This document shows positions 1 to 6,974 of a stretch of 18,769 nt of DNA, one piece after another. Source of the DNA: JAUNKE01 sp041853585 (GTDB taxonomy: Bacteria; Bacillota; Clostridia; Peptostreptococcales; Filifactoraceae). Within the stretch, counting starts at the first letter, position 1; every line of letters begins with the position of its first letter. The notes beneath the pieces were generated by a model, which saw nothing but the letters and a program-made list of their open reading frames with translations, was not told the origin of the DNA and made no database searches. Position numbers and translations under genes: made by a program. Where the stretch lies: NCBI GenBank assembly GCA_041853585.1, contig JBGZSM010000097.1, forward strand, positions 1 to 18,769, read 5' to 3'.

Positions 1-98
1 AACCGATATTATCGGCGAAGTTGTAAAAGTGATTATCGAAGAACAGCCGGTCTATGTCAGCGTCATCGGTGTATATGAAACGACCCCATCCATTTTTT
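1..98 (+). repeat. Inverted fragment of the permease gene (left arm of a 98-bp inverted repeat)
   Basis: Bases 1-98 are the exact reverse complement of 787-884, with no mismatch. Read on the plus strand they encode the permease segment ending ETTPSIF (about residues 166-197 of the gene at 164-1378). At base 99 the match stops and the sequence becomes the region just downstream of the intact permease gene, so the sense reading runs into unrelated codons and is not a functional gene. The arm reaches the window edge, so the true repeat may be longer. It could be a rearrangement, an invertible-segment boundary or an assembly fold-back. Confidence 0.93.
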
Positions 99-163
99 GT
101 TGTACTTTTAAGAGAAAGTCATATATAAATCGGATACGCAAAACGCATCGTCATTACCGAAGT

Positions 164-1378
164 TTATTCGTATCGAAGCGCATCGATAGGATCCAGTTTG
201 GCAGCCTTGTTTGCCGGATACAGTCCGAAGAAGATTCCGACCACTGCGGAGAATGCTACCGTTCCCATAATCGCAACGATGGTTACCGGCTGCGGGATTT
301 TCAAATACAATGCAACCAGCGTGGAGAAGAATAATCCGAGCGCGACCCCGATGATTCCGCCGATTGCGGAAACAATCATCGATTCGATGAGGAATTGCAT
401 CAGGATATCTCGTCTTCTCGCGCCGAGCGATTTACGAATACCGATTTCTCTCGTTCTTTCGGTAACGGATACGAGCATGATGTTCATAATTCCGATACCG
501 CCGACGACGAGTGAGATGGCACCGATGCCACCGATGGCGAGCGATACGGTTCCGAGCATCGAATTGACTTGTCTTTGATTGTTTTCCAAAGTGTTTACCG
601 TGTAGGTGTTTTCCTTGAGCCCTTTGGCTTTTTCCGCATAGCGCGCTACTTCTTCCGCAATTTTTGAAACTTCGTTGGAGTATTCATCCCTCACCTTAAA
701 GGAAAGAGCGGGAGAATATTCGATGCTATAGTTGAATAAGGTATAAGGTACATACATCTTTGTCGAATCGCTTTGAATAAGCCCGGAAAAAATGGATGGG
801 GTCGTTTCATATACACCGATGACGCTGACATAGACCGGCTGTTCTTCGATAATCACTTTTACAACTTCGCCGATAATATCGGTTTTGTTGAACAGTTTGA
901 GTGCAAATTCTTTGTCTACAACCGCGACGGTTTTTCTTGCGTTTACATCGGACTCGCTCAAAAAGCGACCGTGAATCAGTTTGAGCTTTTCCATCTTGGT
1001 ATAATTTTCGGTGGTTCCGTGGATGTTGACACTTGCTTCCTGTCGTCCGACTTTTACATTGGAATTTCCGCTTCCTTCCGGATCCATATATTCCACTTTT
1101 TTTTCAAATTTATTGCCGATGATTTCCAAATCATCCAGCGAAAAATATACTTTTTCAAAAGATACATCCGGGGAGTTTTGACCGATATAAATCACGGCAA
1201 GATTTTTATTATAATTATCAAATTCTTTGTTCAGCACCGACTTGGATGCTTCGCCTAATGCCGAAATCGTGATGACGGATGTAATACCGATAATGATGCC
1301 GAGCATCGTAAGAAAGGCGCGCATCTTGTTGGACTTAATGCTGAAGATGGCTAATTTCAGATTTTCGAGTAGTAGCAT
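164..1378 (-). CDS. MacB-type ABC transporter permease (FtsX-like), 404 aa
   Basis: Membrane subunit of a MacAB-like export complex. It has the family layout: an N-terminal transmembrane helix at residues 21-42 (MRAFLTMLGIIIGITSVI), an extracytoplasmic domain of about 230 residues, then three helices near 278-305, 326-357 and 365-388 forming the FtsX-like domain. The conserved motif TERTREIGIRKSLGARR follows the second helix, and the protein ends with the typical DPIDALRYE tail. Length is normal for the family. The ATG directly follows the TAA of the ATPase gene with no gap, and GGAGGG precedes it, so translation is probably coupled. Codons for residues 166-197 are duplicated in inverted orientation at 1-98. 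No terminator is visible between the stop codon and that repeat. MacB-like permeases export peptides, antibiotics or lipoproteins; the substrate cannot be told here. Confidence 0.93.
   Translation of the reverse strand: MLLLENLKLAIFSIKSNKMRAFLTMLGIIIGITSVITISALGEASKSVLNKEFDNYNKNLAVIYIGQNSPDVSFEKVYFSLDDLEIIGNKFEKKVEYMDPEGSGNSNVKVGRQEASVNIHGTTENYTKMEKLKLIHGRFLSESDVNARKTVAVVDKEFALKLFNKTDIIGEVVKVIIEEQPVYVSVIGVYETTPSIFSGLIQSDSTKMYVPYTLFNYSIEYSPALSFKVRDEYSNEVSKIAEEVARYAEKAKGLKENTYTVNTLENNQRQVNSMLGTVSLAIGGIGAISLVVGGIGIMNIMLVSVTERTREIGIRKSLGARRRDILMQFLIESMIVSAIGGIIGVALGLFFSTLVALYLKIPQPVTIVAIMGTVAFSAVVGIFFGLYPANKAAKLDPIDALRYE
787..884 (-). repeat. Right arm of the 98-bp inverted repeat, inside the permease gene
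   Basis: This segment of the permease coding sequence is perfectly repeated in reverse complement at 1-98. The arms are separated by 688 bases (99-786), which carry the last 207 codons of the permease and its downstream flank. Identity stops at the A/T run at 787-792, where the copy continues with gttgtac instead of the gene sequence. Confidence 0.93.
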
Positions 1379-2065
1379 TTAATCCCTCCATTCGTCGCTG
1401 ATAATCATACCGTCACGAAATGTTACAATGCGCTTGGTAAATTCGGCAATTTCACGCTCATGTGTTACGATGATGACGGTTTTGCCTTCATTATGAAGAT
1501 TGGTGAACATATCCATGATTTCCACGCTGGATTTGGAATCCAGATTTCCGGTCGGCTCGTCGGCGAGAATGATTGGCGGCTCATTGGCTAATGCACGCGC
1601 AATCGCAACACGCTGTCTTTGTCCACCCGAAAGCTCATTGGGCACATGGTCCATCCGCTCGCCGAGACCGACGCGCTCCAAAAGCATTGCGGCGCGCTCC
1701 ACTCTTTTTTCGGCGGATGTTTTTGCATAAATCATCGGAAGTTCCACATTTTTGAGCGCGGAGGTTCTTGGAATCAGATTGAAGGACTGAAAGACAAAAC
1801 CGATTTTTTGATTTCGAATGTCCGAAAGTTCATCCTCCGTCTTATCGTTGATATCGATGCCTTCCAAATAATAGTTGCCTAACGAGGGTCTGTCCAAACA
1901 TCCCAAAATATTCATTAAGGTTGATTTTCCTGAGCCGGAAGTTCCCATGATGGCAACAAACTCGCCATGCTCAATCGAAAGGTTGATTTTTTTGAGAGCG
2001 TGCAGTTCGTTGGAGCCCATCTGATATATTTTGCTCAGTTCTTTAATTTCGATTAGTTTACTCAT
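1379..2065 (-). CDS. ABC transporter ATPase, MacB/LolD type, 228 aa
   Basis: Cytoplasmic ATPase that powers the adjacent FtsX-like permease. All motifs are present: Walker A GTSGSGKST (41-49), Q-loop Gln93 in VFQSFNLIPR, signature LSGGQRQRVAIARAL (145-159), Walker B IILADEP ending at 171, D-loop NLD, and the H-loop histidine at 202 in VTHE. The Q-loop segment and the 228-residue length are typical of the MacB/LolD/FtsE group. The ATG lies 3 bases after the TAG of the adaptor gene, and AGGAGT, which overlaps the adaptor stop codon, serves as the ribosome binding site. Its stop codon directly abuts the permease ATG. The three genes therefore form a tightly coupled operon. Confidence 0.96.
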   Translation of the reverse strand: MSKLIEIKELSKIYQMGSNELHALKKINLSIEHGEFVAIMGTSGSGKSTLMNILGCLDRPSLGNYYLEGIDINDKTEDELSDIRNQKIGFVFQSFNLIPRTSALKNVELPMIYAKTSAEKRVERAAMLLERVGLGERMDHVPNELSGGQRQRVAIARALANEPPIILADEPTGNLDSKSSVEIMDMFTNLHNEGKTVIIVTHEREIAEFTKRIVTFRDGMIISDEWRD

Positions 2066-2068
2066 TGG

Positions 2069-3382
2069 CTACTCCTGTTGTGTTTGGTATTTATCACCGT
2101 CTTTGTAATCCGCGGTCGGATTGGTGATTACGATATCGCCTGCTTTGATGTTGCCGGAAGTGATTTCCACATCGGTGATGCTTTCGATACCGGTTTCAAC
2201 TTTTACACGCTTGATGACATTGTCGTTTCCGACAAGCACAAATTGCTCGCCTTCGATTTCAAGCAAGGATTCAAGCGGAACACTGATAACATCATTCTTG
2301 CTTGCAACGATGATTTCCGTTTTGGCATTAACGCCGGCGATGATAGCTCCCTTGTCGATGATTTTGATTTCAACCGGAATTCTCATTTCGCGAGAATTGG
2401 CGCCCTGCACGACTTCGCCGGTCGGAGCGATTCGCGTTACCTTACCTTCGATGGTTTTATTTTTCAAAATATCGGAGCTGATAACAACTTTTTGCCCGAT
2501 TTCAACATTGCTGATGTCGTATTCGCCGATGGAAACATTGATGATAAGTTCATCCAGATTTTCGATGATAAACATCGCTCTCGTTTGGTCCTGAGCAGTC
2601 GGGATACGACCGATTTTTGCATTGACTCGAGTGACCGTTCCGTCGATTGGAGAAGTGATATTCGCTTTGTTCAAATTCTCTCTTTTATCGGAAATCATTT
2701 CCTGTTTAATATCGATTCCAAGCGATGCGGAGCCGCTGGAGGATGCCTTGTTGAGTGCATCTTTTGCAGCGTTGAGTGCAAAAGTTGCTTTTTCCAATGC
2801 GATATTGGATTGTACGAGCTCATCGTTGGACGCGCCGCCTTCATCGAAAAGTTGTTTTATAATCTCATTTTGTCTTTTCGCTTCATTATAATCAATCTGG
2901 CGTTCTTCAACCGCCAACTGTGCGGTTTCTCTTTGCTCTTTGAGCTGCGCCTGAGCGATTTGTAAATCCTTGACCGCCATATTGTAATCGGAGCGAAGCG
3001 ATTTGCTGTCGAGGACGCCGAGTACATCGCCCTTTTTCACGATGTCGCCTTCCTTCACATTGACCGCGATAAATTCAAAGTTGAGGTTTGAGCCGATCTC
3101 CGCGCTGTCCGATCCTTTTACAACGCCGGTAGCGGAAATTTTCTGCTCAATTTTTCCTTTCTCCACCGTATGAGTGGATAAGAATAATTTGGCACTATTT
3201 TTGGAAGCAAACATTTTGCTGGCAAAAAATCCGCCGCCGACAATTGCTATAAGTAGGACGAAAAATATTACTTTCTTCCAAGATTTCTTCTTTTTTTTCA
3301 TAACAGGTGTTGAACTTGATGTCGGAACAGTGCTGCTTGTTGCATTGTTCTCGTTGATATTAGTTGTTTTTTGTTCTGACAT
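2069..3382 (-). CDS. HlyD/MacA-family membrane-fusion (adaptor) protein, 437 aa
   Basis: Adaptor subunit of the export complex, anchored in the membrane and extending outside the cell. A Ser/Thr-rich N-terminus and a run of lysines precede one transmembrane anchor at residues 38-58 (KVIFFVLLIAIVGGGFFASK). A biotinyl-lipoyl-like half follows (about 70-130, with VKEGDIVKKGDVLGVLDS), then a long coiled coil (about 132-215), the returning half with ITSPIDGTVTRVNAKIG (242-258), and beta-barrel and membrane-proximal domains to about 420. The start at 3382 has AGAAAGGAAC upstream. An in-frame ATG at 3502 would add 40 residues but lies upstream of the promoter at 3422-3450 and cannot be used from it. 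First gene of the operon; equivalents in Bacillota work without an outer-membrane partner. Confidence 0.93.
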   Translation of the reverse strand: MSEQKTTNINENNATSSTVPTSSSTPVMKKKKKSWKKVIFFVLLIAIVGGGFFASKMFASKNSAKLFLSTHTVEKGKIEQKISATGVVKGSDSAEIGSNLNFEFIAVNVKEGDIVKKGDVLGVLDSKSLRSDYNMAVKDLQIAQAQLKEQRETAQLAVEERQIDYNEAKRQNEIIKQLFDEGGASNDELVQSNIALEKATFALNAAKDALNKASSSGSASLGIDIKQEMISDKRENLNKANITSPIDGTVTRVNAKIGRIPTAQDQTRAMFIIENLDELIINVSIGEYDISNVEIGQKVVISSDILKNKTIEGKVTRIAPTGEVVQGANSREMRIPVEIKIIDKGAIIAGVNAKTEIIVASKNDVISVPLESLLEIEGEQFVLVGNDNVIKRVKVETGIESITDVEITSGNIKAGDIVITNPTADYKDGDKYQTQQE

Positions 3383-3421
3383 GGCTTTTGTTCCTTTCTC
3401 GTAAAATATTGTACTACAACA

Positions 3422-3450
3422 ATAATACATCAGAACAAAAACTTTGTCCA
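3422..3450 (-). promoter_or_regulatory. Sigma-A promoter of the export operon
   Basis: On the minus strand, TGGACA (3445-3450) and TATTAT (3422-3427) are separated by exactly 17 bases, each one mismatch from consensus. The predicted start near 3415 leaves a leader of about 33 bases before the adaptor ATG at 3382. This supports the shorter start of that gene. Confidence 0.8.
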
Positions 3451-3682
3451 GTCTTTTTTTGAAAAAAATTAAGAATTGGGAATAAAAATTTTGAGCGAAC
3501 ATCGATGTGAGTTGAGAATTCGATTGAAATGAGAATTCAAAAATTCAAATTTGGAACCCGATTTTGACTCGCTAGGAATAAAAATAGATGCTATATAATA
3601 AGAAGCGATACAAAAATAAATATTATAAACGAATGCTATAGCATATAAGAATCGATAGCAATTTTACATTCCGCATATTAAA

Positions 3683-3727
3683 TTCAAAGCTTTATCCTAA
3701 GCTTAAAGTTCAAAGTTTTATCCTAAG
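3683..3727. repeat. Short direct repeat, 2 x 19 bp
   Basis: TTCAAAGCTTTATCCTAAG at 3683-3701 is repeated at 3709-3727 with a single C-to-T change. It lies in non-coding DNA between divergent promoters. No function is evident. Confidence 0.8.
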
Positions 3728-3839
3728 TTCTACGAGCTCAATGCGGAAAATATTTTATTGGAAGAAATTTTGTCGAAAGATAAGTCCGGATGATATAAAG
3801 GAAGAGATGCCGCTATGAAATGCTATTATAAAGGAAGGA

Positions 3840-3864
3840 ATACATTTTATGAATGAAAATGTAT
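3840..3864 (+). other. AT-rich hairpin upstream of the rpsF promoter
   Basis: ATACATTTT (3840-3848) and AAAATGTAT (3856-3864) form a perfect 9-bp stem with a 7-base loop, followed by GAGCTTTTTTAT. The shape suggests a weak intrinsic terminator, but no gene on the plus strand precedes it. It may simply shield the rpsF promoter that starts at 3885. Confidence 0.5.
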
Positions 3865-3884
3865 GAGCTTTTTTATAAAAAAAT

Positions 3885-3913
3885 TTGCACAATAAAAATG
3901 TATATGGTATAAT
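3885..3913 (+). promoter_or_regulatory. Sigma-A promoter of the rpsF-ssb-rpsR operon
   Basis: TTGCAC (3885-3890), a 17-base spacer and a perfect TATAAT (3908-3913). Transcription should start near 3920, leaving a leader of about 87 bases before rpsF. Confidence 0.88.
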
Positions 3914-3919
3914 AGCTCA

Positions 3920-4006
3920 ATGTGAGATTTACGCGTTAAGCGGGGAGCAATCCTTTCTCCACTTTCTGCTCAATTTTGAGCCGTATAGTCCAAAGGAGGT
4001 GAAGTA
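3920..4006 (+). promoter_or_regulatory. Structured rpsF leader, candidate S6:S18 autoregulatory RNA
   Basis: The leader contains a hairpin GCTCA-ATTT-TGAGC (3968-3981) directly followed by CCG (3981-3983), and the flanking bases ACT (3961-3963) and AGT (3987-3989) can pair outside it. Leaders of rpsF operons in many bacteria carry an S6:S18-binding motif with a hairpin and a conserved CCG beside it. The match here is by eye, and the outer stem is short. The leader ends with the strong ribosome binding site AAAGGAGGTG. Confidence 0.38.
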
Positions 4007-4294
4007 ATGAAAAATTACGAATTGGTTTATGTACTAAAACCGGCAATCGAAGATGAAGCCAAAGAAGCTGTACTTGACAAAGTAAAAGCGGTAATTGAAG
4101 CGTCAGGCGAGGTTGAAAAGGTGGATGTATGGGGAGTTAAGAAACTTGCATACGAGATACAAAAGCTAAGAGAAGGTTACTATGTTCTAGTAACTTTCAA
4201 GGCATCCGTAGATGTGCCGAAAGAGCTTGATCGAAACCTGAAAATCAACGACAATGTAATTCGTCATATGGTAGTATGTCTGGATGAGAATTAG
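4007..4294 (+). CDS. rpsF: 30S ribosomal protein bS6
   Basis: Small-subunit ribosomal protein that sits on the 30S platform paired with bS18. The 95-residue protein begins MKNYELVYVLKPAIEDEA and contains the family segment WGVKKLAYEIQKLREGYYVL, followed by VPKELDRNLKINDNVIRHMV; length is normal. The ATG is preceded by AAAGGAGGTGAAGTA. It is the first gene of the conserved rpsF-ssb-rpsR operon, and the ssb start lies only 9 bases beyond its stop. Possible regulation through the leader RNA is described separately. Confidence 0.98.
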   Translation: MKNYELVYVLKPAIEDEAKEAVLDKVKAVIEASGEVEKVDVWGVKKLAYEIQKLREGYYVLVTFKASVDVPKELDRNLKINDNVIRHMVVCLDEN

Positions 4295-4303
4295 GAGATT
4301 GAT

Positions 4304-4783
4304 ATGAATCTTGTAGTATTAATCGGAAGATTGACCAAGGACCCGGAACTTCGTTATATCCCGTCAACGGGAAATGCGGTTGCGACATTTTCCATCGCGG
4401 TCGATAGAACTTTTATCGGAAAAGACGGACAGAGACAGACTGATTTTTTCAACATCGTGGTTTGGGGAAAACAGGCTGAGAATGTAGCGAACTATCTGGC
4501 AAAAGGTAGCCAAGCGGCGATTCGAGGTCAGATTCAAAACAGAAGTTACGAAACACAAAATGGTGAAAAGCGTTATGTGACGGAAATTATTGCAGACAAT
4601 GTTCAATTCTTGGGCAGACCGAATACAAGCAGTTCGCCTGCGCCGAGAAATGATTTTAGTCAAGCGTCATCAAGCAACAATGAATTTATGCCGTCCGGCT
4701 TTGAGGAGACATCCGCCTTTTCGCCAAAAGGGTTGGATGAAGACGGATATAAAGCGCTTGAAGATGATGATGTACCATTTTAG
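4304..4783 (+). CDS. ssb: Single-stranded DNA-binding protein
   Basis: Binds single-stranded DNA as a tetramer during replication, repair and recombination. The OB-fold covers residues 1 to about 105, starting MNLVVLIGRLTKDPELRY and including FFNIVVWGKQAENVANYL and the GQIQNRSYE strand. A flexible Ser/Asn/Pro-rich linker (about 106-150) leads to the acidic tip DDDVPF, the docking site for partner proteins. The 159-residue length is typical of the replicative SSB of Bacillota. The ribosome binding site AGGAG overlaps the rpsF stop codon, so the two genes are probably translationally linked. Confidence 0.98.
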   Translation: MNLVVLIGRLTKDPELRYIPSTGNAVATFSIAVDRTFIGKDGQRQTDFFNIVVWGKQAENVANYLAKGSQAAIRGQIQNRSYETQNGEKRYVTEIIADNVQFLGRPNTSSSPAPRNDFSQASSSNNEFMPSGFEETSAFSPKGLDEDGYKALEDDDVPF

Positions 4784-4798
4784 TAAAGGAGGTTTGTC

Positions 4799-5032
4799 AT
4801 GGCAGCACAAAAAGGCATGAGAAAAAGAAGAAAAAAAGCTGATCCATTTGCAGGTGATAAAATCAATCAGATTGATTATAAAGATGTGGCACTTTTGAAG
4901 AAATATATTACCGAGAGAGGTAAGATTCTTCCTAGACGAGTTACGGGAACATCTGCAAGAGCTCAAAGAAAGCTGACATTAGCGATTAAAAGAGCAAGAA
5001 ATTTAGCGCTTCTGCCTTATTCAGCAGAGTAA
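4799..5032 (+). CDS. rpsR: 30S ribosomal protein bS18, form without zinc ligands
   Basis: Small-subunit protein that binds 16S rRNA together with bS6. The 77 residues contain the family core INQIDYKDVALLKKYITERG, KILPRRVTG and LTLAIKRARNLALLPY. In many Bacillota homologues the N-terminal part carries a C-x-x-C pair and a later Cys/His pair after the ITG motif. Here these places read KKADPFAGDK and VTGTSARAQ, and the protein has no cysteine at all. This is the zinc-free form. The ribosome binding site is AAAGGAGG, 15 bases separate it from ssb, and a strong terminator follows. The rplI gene, often next in this operon, is absent. Confidence 0.97.
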   Translation: MAAQKGMRKRRKKADPFAGDKINQIDYKDVALLKKYITERGKILPRRVTGTSARAQRKLTLAIKRARNLALLPYSAE

Positions 5033-5037
5033 TTTGG

Positions 5038-5061
5038 ACCCCGGATTTTTCCGGGGTTTTT
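5038..5061 (+). terminator. Intrinsic terminator of the rpsF operon
   Basis: ACCCCGG (5038-5044) and CCGGGGT (5051-5057) form a GC-rich 7-bp stem with an ATTTTT loop, followed by a T-run to 5061. It starts 6 bases after the rpsR stop codon. Confidence 0.95.
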
Positions 5062-5251
5062 AAGAACTGCCGGGAAAACGATTCTGGTTAATAGGTAACT
5101 TTGAAATCAAAATTCAAAAGACAAACTTGACTTGTGGAGTGAAGCCAAGCGAGCATTTTGAAAAAGGAAGAGCTCCGTTTGAAAATTGAATATGAACAGC
5201 GAGATGAAGTTGGTCTGTTGGAGTTTGACGGTTTTATTATGGAGGGATGAA

Positions 5252-6838
5252 ATGGACAAGACAAAAAGAAAGCCGTTTATTTGGGAAGCTTTATTATCTT
5301 TTGGATTTCTAATCATGTGTATGGCAATCGGAATCTTATGGTTTGAGCAAGCTCCGCATATGCCGATGCTTTTGGGAACCGCATTTGCCGCAATTATGGC
5401 AGTACGATTGGGCTATAAGTGGAAGGAAATTGAAGATGCGATGTTCCAGGGAATTTTGCAGGCGATGCAAGCAATTATTATTTTGGCAATCATCGGTGTG
5501 CTCATCGGAGTTTGGATTCAAGCCGGAATTGTACCGACAATGATTTATTACGGATTAAAATTGTTGTCGCCGAAAATCTTTTTGGTGGCAGCGGTTCTTA
5601 TTGCATCGATTACTTCTTTGGCGACGGGAACTTCATGGGGGACGATGGGAACGGTCGGCGTTGCGCTTATCGGAGTTGCCGAAGGATTGGGTGTGCCTTT
5701 GCCGATTGCAGCGGGAGCGATTATTTCGGGCGCTTATTTCGGCGACAAAATGTCGCCTTTGTCCGATACAACGAATCTTGCGCCGGCGATGGCGGGAACG
5801 GATGTTTTTACGCATGTAAAATTTATGATTCGTCCAACCATTATTTCCTATGTTATTACTTTGGTGTTCTTTGCGGTGGTGGGCTCAAGATTCGGTGCCG
5901 ACAGTGCCGACCTTGGCAGCGTAACGGCGATTGCGGAAGGAATTCAAAACGTGTTCAAAATTTCTCCGCTATTATTGATTCCGCCGATTTTGGTTATCAC
6001 GCTGATCGCTTTTAAAATGCCGGCGATTCCGGGTATCTCCGTAGGAATCATCAGCGGTGCGATTTTAGGAATGATTTTCCAAGGAGCAACCTTCGGGGAT
6101 ATGCTCAATGTTGGATACAACGGTTATTCATTGTCTGCGGACATGGATGCTATCAAAGCGCTTCTTTCCACGGAAGGAATCGGTGCAGCATCCAATGTAT
6201 TTACCGGAAAAGGTTTGGAATTGTTACAAGGTGCTTTAACGCCGGAAAATATTGCTGCAAGCGAAGGGCTTTTCTCGGAAGAAGCATTTGCCGCATTGGC
6301 GGATTTGATGTCCAATCCGAACTTCTTGGCGCTTAAAAAATTGTTGACAGCCGGTGGACTCAGCGCGATGTTTTTCTCTATTTCATTAACGATTTTTGCG
6401 ATGATGTTTGGAGGAATTATGGAAAAGACCGGCCAGTTGGAAGTTATCGTTGAGAAATTGGTATCGGTCGTAAAATCTCCGAGAGGTCTTTTGGTGCTTA
6501 CCATGTTTACCTGCTTGATGAGTAATGCCACCATGCCGGAGCAATATATATCGCTTGTTCTTCCGGGAAGAATGTATGCGGCGGCATATCGTGAGAGAGG
6601 ATTGCATCCGAAGATGCTCTCCAATGCGTTGGAGTCATCGGGAACGATTCTATCGCCACTCGTACCGTGGAATACTTGCGGGGCATTTATTGTCAGCGTC
6701 TTGAAAGTTGAAACCTTGGTGTATGCACCATGGGCGATCTTCAACTATGTCACGCCGCTTATCGTATTCCTGCTCAGTTTCCCTGGATGGACGGTAGCAA
6801 CCATCGAATCCGATCCGGATACTGTAATTACTCGTTAG
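5252..6838 (+). CDS. nhaC: NhaC-family Na+/H+ antiporter with enlarged loop, 528 aa
   Basis: Inner-membrane secondary transporter of the NhaC family, whose members exchange Na+ for H+ and in some cases organic acids (MleN type). Diagnostic segments are ATGTSWGTMGTVGVALIGVAE (125-145) and SGAYFGDKMSPLSDTTNLAP (159-178), then FGGIMEKTG (386-394) and a C-terminal half with SNALESSGTILSPLVPWNTC. About eleven hydrophobic segments are visible. The ATG at 5252 has GGAGGGATGAA in front; an in-frame ATG at 5186 lacks a binding site. The usual family length is about 460-490; the extra length is mostly a hydrophilic insertion at about residues 297-368. No clear promoter was found in 5062-5251. Substrate beyond Na+/H+ is unknown. 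Confidence 0.9.
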   Translation: MDKTKRKPFIWEALLSFGFLIMCMAIGILWFEQAPHMPMLLGTAFAAIMAVRLGYKWKEIEDAMFQGILQAMQAIIILAIIGVLIGVWIQAGIVPTMIYYGLKLLSPKIFLVAAVLIASITSLATGTSWGTMGTVGVALIGVAEGLGVPLPIAAGAIISGAYFGDKMSPLSDTTNLAPAMAGTDVFTHVKFMIRPTIISYVITLVFFAVVGSRFGADSADLGSVTAIAEGIQNVFKISPLLLIPPILVITLIAFKMPAIPGISVGIISGAILGMIFQGATFGDMLNVGYNGYSLSADMDAIKALLSTEGIGAASNVFTGKGLELLQGALTPENIAASEGLFSEEAFAALADLMSNPNFLALKKLLTAGGLSAMFFSISLTIFAMMFGGIMEKTGQLEVIVEKLVSVVKSPRGLLVLTMFTCLMSNATMPEQYISLVLPGRMYAAAYRERGLHPKMLSNALESSGTILSPLVPWNTCGAFIVSVLKVETLVYAPWAIFNYVTPLIVFLLSFPGWTVATIESDPDTVITR

Positions 6839-6871
6839 TTTTTATCAATCAGGATTTAACATAATAAAATG

Positions 6872-6915
6872 AAAGATGACGGATGAGAAAAAATCTTCGT
6901 CATCTTTTAGTTTTT
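6872..6915 (+). terminator. Intrinsic terminator after nhaC
   Basis: AAAGATGACG (6872-6881) pairs perfectly with CGTCATCTTT (6898-6907) around a 16-base loop. It is followed by TAG and a T-run to 6915. Confidence 0.85.
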
Positions 6916-6940
6916 ACTGGTAACAACGGGCAACAAAGGG

Positions 6941-6946
6941 TATAAT
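6941..6946 (+). promoter_or_regulatory. Probable -10 element of the glyA promoter
   Basis: A perfect TATAAT lies 28 bases before the glyA ATG, after the nhaC terminator. No good -35 box is found at 16-18 bases spacing (the best position reads TGGTAA), so only the -10 is called. Confidence 0.5.
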
Positions 6947-6974
6947 GGTATAAATAAAAGAAATAGGAGGAATT

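Larger units (their letters stand above)
3503..3884. other. AT-rich intergenic region with short degenerate repeats
   Basis: About 380 bases without a credible gene separate the divergent export operon and rpsF operon. They hold a 19-base direct repeat (3683-3701 and 3709-3727, one mismatch, 26-base period), two copies of TATAAAGGAAG (3794-3804 and 3827-3837), and an AT-rich hairpin at 3840-3864 followed by a short T-run. The only start codons with a Shine-Dalgarno-like sequence give peptides of a few codons. The TATAAAGGAAG string recurs at 16.67 and 16.83 kb. Confidence 0.6.

Noticed and set aside
29..334. Open frame of 101 codons on the plus strand starting in the inverted permease fragment
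   Set aside because: The first part is the inverted permease copy and the rest is antisense to the permease C-terminus. It stays open by chance and has no binding site.
2078..2965. Long plus-strand open frame (295 codons) antisense to the adaptor gene
   Set aside because: It lies wholly within a well-supported gene on the other strand, has no recognisable domains, and its composition reflects antisense codons.
3383..3502. N-terminal extension of the adaptor protein from an in-frame ATG at 3502
   Set aside because: The extension spans the promoter at 3422-3450, lacks a ribosome binding site and would place a non-homologous stretch before the membrane anchor. The ATG at 3382 has a good site.
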